Shown: positions 22,088 to 31,499 of the stretch, piece by piece
Layout: the number at the start of each line of letters is the position of its first letter
Numbering within the stretch: position 1 is the stretch's first letter
Assembly (NCBI RefSeq): GCF_019925205.1
Contig: NC_083565.1
Coordinates: 27,308,241 to 27,372,240, forward strand
Length of the DNA: 64,000 bases
Reading direction: 5' to 3'
Source of the DNA: Metopolophium dirhodum
Taxonomy: Eukaryota; Arthropoda; Insecta; Hemiptera; Aphididae
Made by a program: the position numbers and the translations under genes
Notes under the pieces: generated by a model
The model's database searches: none
Told to the model about the DNA's origin: nothing
Seen by the model: the letters and a program-made list of their open reading frames with translations, nothing else

Positions 22088-23926
22088 TTAAGAACATCTA
22101 CCATGGTAAGTTGCATTCATTTGATTTTTATTAATGTTTTGATTTAAATTGTGTAACCTTTTTTTATTTTTATTTTTGGCAATTGTAGTTGGTGGGCGGC
22201 CAGATGGAATTCGCTTTGAACCGCGAGTCACTCCTGGTCTTCTTCTTGATATGGCAGTAGGTTGAACTTTTATTTGCTGTCTTCTTTTATTAACTGATGA
22301 TAGGTTTCTATTGGTCTTAACAATACATGATGTCAGTTGCTGTGCATTTTTAATTACTTTCAATTTCTTAGACAACTTTTCACATACATCCAATGGTACA
22401 AACTATAATAAACTTTGAAGTCTAACAATTTCTTCTTCTATGTCTTTTGTCACAGCACTTCTCTGTTCAATTTCACTTGTATTATTAATGTTTTTGTTTG
22501 TGTTGCTGGTTTCAAGTTCTATGATAGTTGTTTTAATAGTGTTTGCAACTTCATTTTTTTGATCATGTGGTACAATACTGCTATTAATATTATCAACAAA
22601 TGGATTTAGATTTTCTTTTAATCCTAAATACCAATCTAATGATGGACATTTTTCTCCTAAAGCCAATTGTCCAAGTAAATAACGTTCTTTTGAAGTGACT
22701 GGGGGAGCATATAGCAATGGCAAGTTCAAATATTTGTGTAACCAAGCCTGGTGTTTGCAAAAAGCTCCAACTTTTCCAACTGTACAGTTACAAACACCAA
22801 TACTCATATTTACTATATAGTATACATTACCATTTGATGAACTAGGAACAGAAAACAATCCATTATGATGATCAATAATATTTTTCAAATCTAGGTGATT
22901 CATTTGTTTGCATAATGCATAATAACTTCTAACTATTTCATCTTTTCGAACGTGGGCATGATCTAATATTCTATTAGTTAAATAATCTTCCCATACATTA
23001 GAAATAGATTCTACTAAAGCAGTAACATTATATGCTTTATTTCTGGAGAGAACAATTTCTTTCAAAACACGTATGGAAGCTTCTGCATAATTGTTGGTGT
23101 TATTACCACGAGTAATATAATTCAATCGAAATAATAAAACCCACTGGGTTTTACGGTTATAAAAACTGTCAAAACGTTTCACAAATTGAGGAACTTTGTT
23201 TGATAAGTTGTGTATATTAGCTACAGCATAATCTAGAGTTTCTTAATTTTCAGCATACATAACCTGAATAACGAACCATTGAGAACAAATAATTACACAT
23301 ATAATATTATTATATTTTATAATAAATATTAAATAGAAATAAAATGGTACATTATCATAATATTTATGTTAAAAAAATATTGTATATGGCATAGTTAAAT
23401 AGTTTATATTCTTTTAGAACTTAACTTGACAAATAAAACATTAACTAAGTAGGTACCTACTCAGATTAAAAAGAAGTTTGATTAATGGAATATCAAAACC
23501 TTTCTTACTTTTCTAAATAATTGCATAAGGTATTGCCTTTGGTCTTGAGGTATATGGTTTTTGGAATCTGTAAGCCAACGCCATTCTTTTTGTCCAACAT
23601 GAAAATTACATAATAATTGCATAGATTCGGGGAATATTTCTTTCAGTGCTTTTAAAAAATTAAGAGAGCCACTGGTGTTAATGGTATGGTTATGTTTACC
23701 AATTAATGAAAATTTTGCACACAATGGAGGTGTAATTTTAAGATAAATGTCATTTTTCCTAGTATTTCTATTATTTTTTTTTATAAGTATGTCCAGTTTC
23801 GCTTCACACAATGTGTTGCGTGGTGTCAAATCTTCAATGTTTTTAATAAGTGTGGATTTTGGTTTAACTTTGTTTCGATGATTATGCTGGCAAACCCAAT
23901 ACTTGTGAAAAACAACTCTAAAAATA
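22088..23926 (-). pseudogene. MULE-like transposase pseudogene with SWIM zinc finger and one visible intron
   Basis: Minus strand. The first visible exon (about 23,926-23,509) starts FHKYWVCQHNHR and PPLCAKFSLIGKHNH (N-terminal zinc/DNA-binding type), then LCNFHVGQKEWRWL, a motif from the end of MULE catalytic domains, and ends LFRK. An intron runs from 23,508 (GTAAGA) to 23,264 (TTATTCAG), 245 bp, phase 0. The second exon reads VMYAEN, a TAA at 23,243-23,245, then NIHNLSNKVPQFVKRFDSF through 22,403. It contains the SWIM finger CNCTVGKVGAFCKH (CxC...CxH). A TAG at 22,403-22,405 is followed in the same frame by a basic tail (SRRRPGVTRGSKRIPSGRPP) to 22,088. The region that should hold the first catalytic acids is missing between the HNH-like segment and the LCNFH motif. 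Inference: a transposon gene now dead, or a partly domesticated relative. Confidence 0.75.
23264..23508 (-). other. Predicted 245-bp phase-0 intron in the MULE-like pseudogene
   Basis: The donor AAAA|GTAAGA and acceptor TTATTCAG|GTTATG are both good consensus matches, and joining them keeps one reading frame across the boundary. This supports transcription and splicing at some time in the family's history. The interior is AT-rich with no coding sign. Confidence 0.6.
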
Positions 23927-24149
23927 ATTGAGAATGAGTATCAGGGATCAGATAGGTCCTAAATACAGAATCTACGACATATGTTATATTCATAAAATAA
24001 TAAAATATTCCTACATACTTGTTAAAAACACTTAATTAGCATATCAGACACCTAGATATTTATATACTTGAATAAAAAGTATTTAGATATTGAAATATAT
24101 TTTCCAATGAGTGTTTATATACAATTAAAAGAGGGTGCAAATATATTTA
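23927..24149. other. Short unassigned spacer
   Basis: This lies upstream of the visible minus-strand transposase exon. A TTTTTAG acceptor-like step near 23,920 hints that an earlier exon once existed, but none was recognised. No other content. Confidence 0.3.
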
Positions 24150-25612
24150 TATTAAAAAAGGTGGATAAGTGGATGTCGCTCTGCTGTACGGTAGGTTACA
24201 AGTGGGTCACTGTAATGGATGGTGTTAAATTTGAATTCAATGATATAATATCATTGTATAAGAAAAACGATTCTGAGCGAAAACGGTCAGTCAGCCTATG
24301 ATTTTACCAAGTATATTTGATGATATTATTGTGAATAAAGTAATTTATATATAACCTATTTACGTGGAGCCTTGTTTTAAATTTTCAATCCTTAGCCATA
24401 AAAGTTAAAAATTTATAAATTTTTAACTACAAAATAATTAATAAATTATAAATTTGATAAATGTTGTCAAAATTTGAACTTTAAATGCTTATAAAAAAAA
24501 ATTGTGCCTATGTATTTTTAATATTTTTCAACTGCTATTAGAACGATATATCAGGAGCATTATATTAAATTTTCACGCTTTTTTACCCAACAAATAAAAA
24601 TTTATTGATATTTATAGAAAAAAAACTAAAAAAATTGAAAACTGACAATGTCCGTGAACAGCTCAAAAAGAGTCAAAATATTTTCAACATTTTATGGTGT
24701 ATAGAAAATGATAATATAAACATTCAGTGAAATTTTCAAGTATCTACAGTCATTCGTTTTTTAATTACAATAAAAGAAGAAAATTGTTACATGAGAAATC
24801 GAGTAAATATCAAATGTTGTAAAAATATAAATTTCGGACGCTCATAAAAATTTAATTTAAGTTTCTTCTAGACATTTTTTTTTTTGATAAAGGTACACAA
24901 ACTTATGAGTAATCTTATATTACATTTTCAAATCTTAGATTTAAAAAGAAAAATTTTTATGAATTCTCATCAAAATAATTTGCTATTTTTCGTGATTTTT
25001 CCGTATTTTGTCAAAATTTGAACTTTAAATGCTTATAATTAAAAACTGTGACTAAGGATTTTTAATTTTTTTCATCTGCCTTTGAAACAATAACCTGGGA
25101 GCCTTCTATTAAATTTTCAAGCTTTTTTACTCAACAGATAAAATTTTATTGATATTTATAGAAAAAAAAACTAAAAAAATTGAAAACTGACAATGGCCGT
25201 AAACAGCTCAAAAAGAGTCAAAATATTTTGTAAATTTTATGGTGCATAGAAAATGCTAATATAAACATTCAGTCAAAATTTCATGTCCCTACGGTCATTT
25301 GTTTTAGAGTTACACCAAAAACCAAAATCGATTTTCTCGAAAACAGATTTTGCGTAAAAATTCCCGTTTTTCCTTAATTTTTATTTTATTTTTCACGTCG
25401 CTTGTGAAAACTACTGGGAAGTAGTTTTACTTTTGACCCCCCAAAGTACCAACTAGATTCACTTTCCTATCAGAAAAGTTACTATTGAAGAAAATCCAAG
25501 CACTTTTACTGTCCTAAAAGGTGATGACAGACACAAAAATAAAAAAAAATAAAAAAAAAAACACACATCATTGTAGAATCAATACATTCATCGCTTCGCT
25601 CAGAATCTAAAA
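24150..25612 (+). repeat. Interspersed repeat family A, longest copy in the window
   Basis: Reference copy. It starts near GGTGGATAAGTGGATGTCGC, has GATTCTGAGCGAA at 24,269-24,281, and ends with the inverted form TTCGCTCAGAATC at 25,595-25,607, so the last 1.34 kb is bounded by a 13-bp perfect inverted repeat. The interior is AT-rich with internal homology: TCAAAATTTGAACTTTAAATGCTTAT appears near 24,465 and 25,010, and the attgaaaactgacaatg block near 24,640 and 25,180. A 77-codon open frame at its left end is part of the repeat. Likely a non-autonomous DNA transposon; no TSD confirmed. Confidence 0.75.
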
Positions 25613-25734
25613 GCAATTGAAATATTCCCAAATGCTAATTTGTTTTCTTATATTTGCTGGCTTTGGCTCATGTTAGCTTTTTTAACATAGGCTTATTAAA
25701 TAATAATATATCATTAGGTCAGTTTTGTATTTTT

Positions 25735-26165
25735 AGCCCTACCCCTACGATTTTTCAAAGTTTTCCACCCCAGCCCTGACTTGTTGTCAGAAACTTTCAA
25801 AACTGGTGTCAAAACACTCGTTATAATTAGCAAGAATTTGCAAGTCCACTCCCGAAATTTGCAAGTCAAAATTATACTTTAACATATTATATTACATAAT
25901 TATGGCATTTAGTAAGCTATAGTACTTATGCTAAAATAATTAAATGTAAAAAATAATTTAAAATGAAATAATTTAAATTACAATGTAAATCATTTAAGAA
26001 TTTATTATAGGTTGCTTAAGATAAATATTATTAGATATAATTAGCAAGAATTTGCAAGTCCACTCCCGAAATTTGCAAGTCAAAAATCTCATCCCTACGA
26101 TTTTTCAAAGTATTCCACCCCAGCCCTGACTTGGTGTCAGACACTTTAAAAACTAGCCCACCACA
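25735..26165 (-). repeat. Repeat family B, two minus-strand units
   Basis: Units at about 25,735-25,870 and 26,035-26,160 share CCTACGATTTTTCAAAGT, CCACCCCAGCCCTGACTTG and (inverted) TTGCAAGTCCACTCCCGAAA. They are the reverse complement of the tandem units at 28,150-28,690. The second unit is rearranged. Confidence 0.7.
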
Positions 26166-26594
26166 AATAATTACTTAGAATCATTAGGTTTGTAAAAATT
26201 AACATTGGTATTAACATAGTTATGAGTTTCAGTTTGATAGCTATTTAATTAATATGTACAGTAATTTATTTTGATAATAAGAAAAAAAAATTAAATGCTT
26301 ATAAAGATATCAATGTATTCATTTTTAATATGTCAAATGTAATATTATAAATTATAATGTTTATTTAACACTTGTTTTTCCAGAGATTTAAGAGAAAAGT
26401 AATACATGAAAATATGAATTATTGAAACCATACCAGTTTATTTAGCTCCAAAGCGATTTTTATGAATTTTGTTTTTTAAAATGTTTGTTTTTATAAGCAT
26501 AATAATGGCACTTTTAAAAAAAGTCGGTTAAATTTTCTTTGGAAGTTATGGTTAAAAAAATCTTCAAAATCTTATAATTAAGTTTGAAATTCTG
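26166..26594. other. Unassigned AT-rich sequence
   Basis: No open frame or landmark recognised; low-complexity A/T steps only. Confidence 0.4.
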
Positions 26595-26601
26595 TTTTTT
26601 T

Positions 26602-26629
26602 AGGGTTCCGTAGCAAAAAACGGAACCCT
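26602..26629. repeat. Perfect 10-bp-stem hairpin (AGGGTTCCGT...ACGGAACCCT) followed by a TCTGTC-type tract
   Basis: AGGGTTCCGT at 26,602-26,611 pairs with ACGGAACCCT at 26,620-26,629 across an 8-nt A-rich loop. A TGTCTGTCGGTCTGTCCGTC tract lies just downstream at about 26,643-26,662. I recall very similar hairpin-plus-CTGT blocks as widespread repeats in other insects, especially moths; that is memory, not a search. The conserved-looking tail runs to about 26,830. Confidence 0.6.
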
Positions 26630-26959
26630 TATAGATTTGTCATGTCTGTCGGTCTGTCCGTCATGGTGTCACTGCCACTTTTCTTCGAAACTATGAGAGC
26701 TATACTGTTAAAAGTTAAAACTTGGTAAGTAGATGTATTCTATGACCGCATTAAGATTTTCACACAAAAATAGAAAAAAAATACATTTTAGGGGTCGCCC
26801 ATACTGAAACTCAATAATTTGTTTTCATCCAACCCATACGTGGGGGGTATCTATGGATAGGTCTTCAAAAATGATATTGAGGTTTTTAATATTGATCGCG
26901 CCGGGAACGATACAATTATAGCTCGTGCGCCCGGTACAGCAATACTTGTACGCAACGTT

Positions 26960-28020
26960 CACACACCGATCGACTTGTGTTTGTGTGTATATATGTTATA
27001 GCGACTCAAAGGAAGTGGACGGGTTCGCCGTGCAAGACCAGAGAGTGCTAGTGTGTGGTGGGTGTGTGAGTGTGTAGATGTGATAGTGTGTAAGCTTATA
27101 AAATAATGACAGAAAGGTAACTCTATTTAATAATGGATAACACGGTTGCTGGTAAAAATGGTTGTATTGTACACAAAATAAATAATTATTTGTGGACACA
27201 AGGAATATAAAAAATCACAGCAACATAAAGGTATAAAATATGACTAATAATATTGTGGCCCTTCTGGCCCAACAGGATATAATAATAAATAATAAATAAT
27301 AAACTCACAATTTGGACGGTGCACGGCTGGCCAGCTGCTACCCTTGCCTGTATAATAGTTTTATAATAGACACACAACAATAATAATATAAATTCACTGG
27401 CTATTCAAGCCAGACAATAATTTAAATAGCAATAACTAAGTACAGTTATAATATGATACTGTTTAAAATAACCCGACGATTAGCGTTGCGGTATATGCCA
27501 ACAAAATAATAAAATATGCAAACGGCTATTAGAGCCGATGCTAACAATATAATATTTGTGGCGATTCGCGCCTATATAAACAATGAATTATTACAATAAT
27601 AATAACAGACACTGACGGCGATTCGCGCCTACAACGAGTATAATAATATTTGTGGCGATTCGCGCCTATAATACACAATGAATTATTACAATAATAATAA
27701 AAAGACACTGGCGGCGATTCGCGCCTACAAAGAGTATAATAATATTGTTGGCTATTCGAGCCAAAAATGTATCTAATAAAATGCCGGCGATTAGCGTAAT
27801 TTCGGCGTTGGCGTAACGGGATAGACTGACGATTCCGGCGGCCGTGTTAAAGCTTCCACACAGCGAGCCGTCGGCGGCTGCATTACATAACTCATTATCT
27901 ACATTTATCTATTACATAATAATTCACGGACGACACAATTGACATAAAAATAATAAATACAAAACTTGCGGTGTGTGTGTGTGTGTGTGATCGGTCGGTG
28001 TGGACGACGCTACCGCCGGC
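26960..28020. repeat. Hairpin-rich non-coding region with tandem subrepeats
   Basis: Between 27,257 and 27,764 there are nine short hairpins, almost all with a 5-nt loop of the form ATT(C/A)(G/A). Examples are GGCG-ATTCG-CGCC at 27,560, 27,617, 27,654 and 27,713, CTGGCT-ATTCA-AGCCAG at 27,397, CGGCT-ATTAG-AGCCG at 27,533 and TTGGCT-ATTCG-AGCCAA at 27,748. About 27,558-27,651 and 27,652-27,747 are tandem copies with two hairpins each. (TG)n-like tracts occur near 27,030-27,090 and 27,970-27,990. No coding frame looks real. Confidence 0.65.
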
Positions 28021-28096
28021 GCGAACAAATATCTTTTTTTTTAAACTGAATAGTTTGCGTGATAGTCACTTCCAAAGTGGTAAAATTTTTGTCTTT

Positions 28097-28110
28097 CCCC
28101 CCCCCCCCCC
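28097..28110. repeat. Run of 14 C
   Basis: An uninterrupted C homopolymer between the hairpin-rich region and the family B array. Its length may be affected by sequencing error. Confidence 0.7.
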
Positions 28111-28149
28111 TTTTAACTTCTAAAATAAGAGAATGATAATACTAAGAAA

Positions 28150-28692
28150 AATATATGATGTACAAATTTCGGAAGTGGACTTTCAAATTCTTGCTAATTA
28201 TAACGAGTGTTTTGACACCAGTTTTGAAAGTTTCTGACAACAAGTCAGGGCTGGGGTAGAAAACTTTGAAAAATCGTAGGGGTAGGAATTTTGACTTGCA
28301 AATTTCGGGAGTGGACTTGCAAATTCTTGCTAATTATAACGAGTGTTTTGACACCAGTTTTGAAAGTTTCTGACAACAAGTCAGGGCAGGGGTGGAATAC
28401 TTTGAAAAATCGTAGGGGTGAGATTTTTGACTTGCAAATTTCGGGAGTGGACTTGCAAATTCTTGCTAATTATAACGAGTGTTTTGACACTAGTTTCAAA
28501 AGTTTTGGAGAAAAAGTAAGGGCTACGTGAAGTTAGCCCTTCCTCGGTGCCACCCCTTATAACTCCTTTATTTTTGACTTGCAAATTTCGGGAGTGGACT
28601 TGCAAATTCTTGCTAATTACTTGCAAATTATTGGCACTGTGCAAAACTTTTTTTGAAAAAGTGTAAGGGCCAACTTCACGGACGTGCCACAC
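28150..28692 (+). repeat. Repeat family B tandem array, about 3.5 units of roughly 136 bp
   Basis: Each unit contains TTGCAAATTTCGGGAGTGGA, CTTGCAAATTCTTGCTAATT, ATAACGAGTGTTTTGACACC and a TTTGAAAAATCGTAGGGGT end. Unit starts are near 28,165, 28,300, 28,436 and 28,583. The last is diverged (gtaagggccaacttcacgg). Open frames across it on both strands simply read through repeats. Confidence 0.8.
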
Positions 28693-29369
28693 AATATACT
28701 ATTGTATACCTACAAGTAATACCTGAAGTAACTTCAATAACGTTATATACCTATTATTAATTTTTATTATTATTATAATATTATTATGACGTATAAACAG
28801 TAAACACTATGTTGCATATAACATTGATATTATACTGTGTTGGCTAGTATTTTTATTGTGGACGACGATTGTGCCTATACACTGTTTAATCGAATAGAAT
28901 ATTAGTTTATTTATATTGTAATATTGTTTTGAATAACCATTTAACTTTTTTTAAGTTTGGTATTTATAATGTTTAAATTAAAGTAAAGTTAAGTAATTTT
29001 TTCAATTAATTGAATTATTTTTCCTTGACTTAAAATAGCTGCCAACTCAGTACTACACGTGAAGTGATATTCCGTCATTCCACTAAGATGTGGCTGCAGG
29101 TCGTAGTTTAGATTGCATTGATTAAAATTAATTATACTAAATAAATATATCACTTAGGATAGATTTGATAATCCAGATTTATTCAAAAACAGCTTAGTTA
29201 AATAATTTATCAGCGAAAGGCTCATAATTCATGGGCTCGTTATATTATGTTTGAAATGTATACGAGACTAAATTCCTTTAAAAATTCAAATTCTAAGATC
29301 ACCTATGGTTATCGTAGTAAATATTAGAACTCATATTATTCTTCTTGGCGAGTCCGGTTTTATAATACG
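28693..29369. other. Unassigned AT-rich sequence
   Basis: No gene, RNA or element boundary recognised. Confidence 0.4.
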
Positions 29370-30464
29370 TCAATAATAATAGTGCTAATCTTAACAAAGT
29401 CCCACTGTCTGTCTGTATGCTTAGTTCTTTAAAACCACGCAATGGATTTATATAAGGTTTCTTTTAATTTATAGAGTGATTTCAGAGAAAGGTTTATATA
29501 TATAACATGCATAATATTATAGTAGAGAAACACTGCCTTTTTTTTTGGATGATACGGGCATATCTCGAAAAGAACTCCCCTTATTTTAATACGGTTTTCA
29601 CTAATAAATCAATCGAGTTATGGGGATGGTTTTAATGTACAATAATTTTCCTTGGTGAAATTAATTGGGTGGCCGAAAATCATAACAATATTTGCTTATA
29701 TAATATAAAAAAATAAATGTTTGTATGTCGTTGAACTATGAAACTCTAAGAAATTATATCTTAAAACAAATATGAGAGTTGAATGTATATTTGTAGCTAT
29801 TATATAGGCTCTCAAAAACTACTTGACCAATTTTGTGACAATTTCGAATTATTCTTGTAGATATCAGGAATGTTTAAGATTAGTTTGAACCACGTTCGAT
29901 TTATATCAAGTTATATTTCACATAAAAAAGTTATACCAACCTATACCCAATGCACCACAAATAAATTGCTCACTCTGGTCGATTTAGTTCGCAAAGCTAC
30001 CCAAATTTATCTGTGAACTCAAACCTAAACTAGGTACTTTAGATACACCAAAACCAAGATACACTTATATAATCTATATATTTTTTTAAATTTTTTCGTG
30101 GGTGAAATTTGGTTATAGGTACCTACAACTAAAATTTGATGTTGGTTTACCCGAAGTTAATAGCCTCAAAAATGACTGAACTGTTTTCAATAAAAGTTAT
30201 TTCAATAGATTATTACTTGAAAATTGGAAGGTGTATACAGCTTGATTTTTCAATTCATATAGGCTGTAGTAAGTAAAGGGTCACACATAATTTTTTTTAG
30301 CATACGAAAAAAGAAATATTTTTTTATTCAATCTAAATGGTTGCAATTCGGTACATATTATATTCATATTAAAATTAGAAGAAATATGGTATATACATTT
30401 TGTACAAATATATTTATTAAAAACACCAATCTTTGGCCCGGACAACGTCGGGCGGGACAGCTAG
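29370..30464 (+). mobile_element. Helitron-like non-autonomous sequence ending in hairpin + CTAG
   Basis: The right end has a GC-rich hairpin-forming block CCCGGACAACGTCGGG (30,437-30,452), then CGGGACAG and CTAG at 30,461-30,464 followed by T. That is the CTRR-T end expected of a Helitron 3' terminus. Near the left, CCCACTGTCTGTCTGTATG and ACCACGCAATGGATTT (about 29,400-29,450) resemble the left part of widespread insect Helitron-like repeats that I recall. A second possible start, AAATGTTTGTATGTCGTTG, is near 29,715, so two overlapping copies are possible. No Rep/helicase is encoded. Confidence 0.45.
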
Positions 30465-30959
30465 TAAAATATAAAATGTGTTTTTTTATAAAAATACAAA
30501 CATAATAAAAAAAAGGAAAAAAATCATAATAAATACAAAAGTAACAAAACACATCTTAATAATAGAAAAAATAAATGACTACATTTGGTAACGAATTCAA
30601 TAAATCTAATAAATAAAAATCCCATACCTATTGGGTAACGTCCTAGATGTTGTATTTTTAATGTAATTTTTCTATTATAATAAGTTATTAAGTAAGTAAT
30701 ATGAGACTCTACAAAATGTAAAATATTTTAGCCATTTTAATATCAGTTCTATATAAAATGTAGGTACTTTAAGTATTTGATTAAGATTTCAACTCATTAG
30801 GGTTACCAAGTTATTTTTTTAATTACAACAAAAACATCAAAATAAATTTAATTCGAAACTGATGTCGTGTAAATATTTTCATTTTACGGCTCTTTTTTGT
30901 TGCTAAGTTGTTACCAATTATTTGTAAGTTAAATAGATATAACTTATATTTATAAATAT
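30465..30959. other. Unassigned AT-rich sequence
   Basis: No recognised content. A minus-strand open frame at 30,364-30,552 is low-complexity and crosses the Helitron-like end, so I do not treat it as a gene. Confidence 0.4.
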
Positions 30960-31330
30960 TTTAACCCTGTTATGAACTTATATAGTTCTTAGCTTTAAAA
31001 ATTTAACATTATAAAGGTAAATTTTTAAATATAAAACAATTTTATAATGTTCGCGAATATGAAGTATTTTGTCCAAATTTGAATTTAAAATGCTTATACA
31101 AAATTTGTGCCTTTAAATGTTATTTGTTCATTACTTTTAAACTTCTAATATGAAATGACTTATGGCCTATGAGTAAATATTCAAGTTTTTTGATACAGCA
31201 AAAAAAATTTATTTAACGACAATAATTGAAAAGAAATCGAAAAGGAGGTTTTAGTGTTGTAATTTATCATTTTTATTCATCGGGTTTTACTAACGTCTGA
31301 AATTTTGATGGATGGTTGCCAACAATTTCC
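30960..31330 (+). repeat. Diverged family A fragment, plus strand
   Basis: The order of blocks (AACTTATATAG, TTTAAAAATTTAACATT, AATTTGAATTTAAAATGCTTAT, CAAGTTTTTTGATACAGCA) follows family A at about 24,360-24,600 with many differences. Confidence 0.5.
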
Positions 31331-31499
31331 ATGACCTTCAAAAAATATTAATTGGTGACCCCTATATATTATATAATATTATGTTATAGCTACTTAAAAC
31401 TTCTGGCCGATAGCACAATTTTTTGATTGCATAGTTAGGTACTCTAAGTTCCAAAAAATGTATATATATATTACAATATTACAATATTTTGCATCATCA

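Noticed and set aside
24068..24301. 77-codon plus-strand frame before and inside family A
   Set aside because: Its C-terminal half is repeat family A sequence that is broken in the other copies, so it is not a gene.
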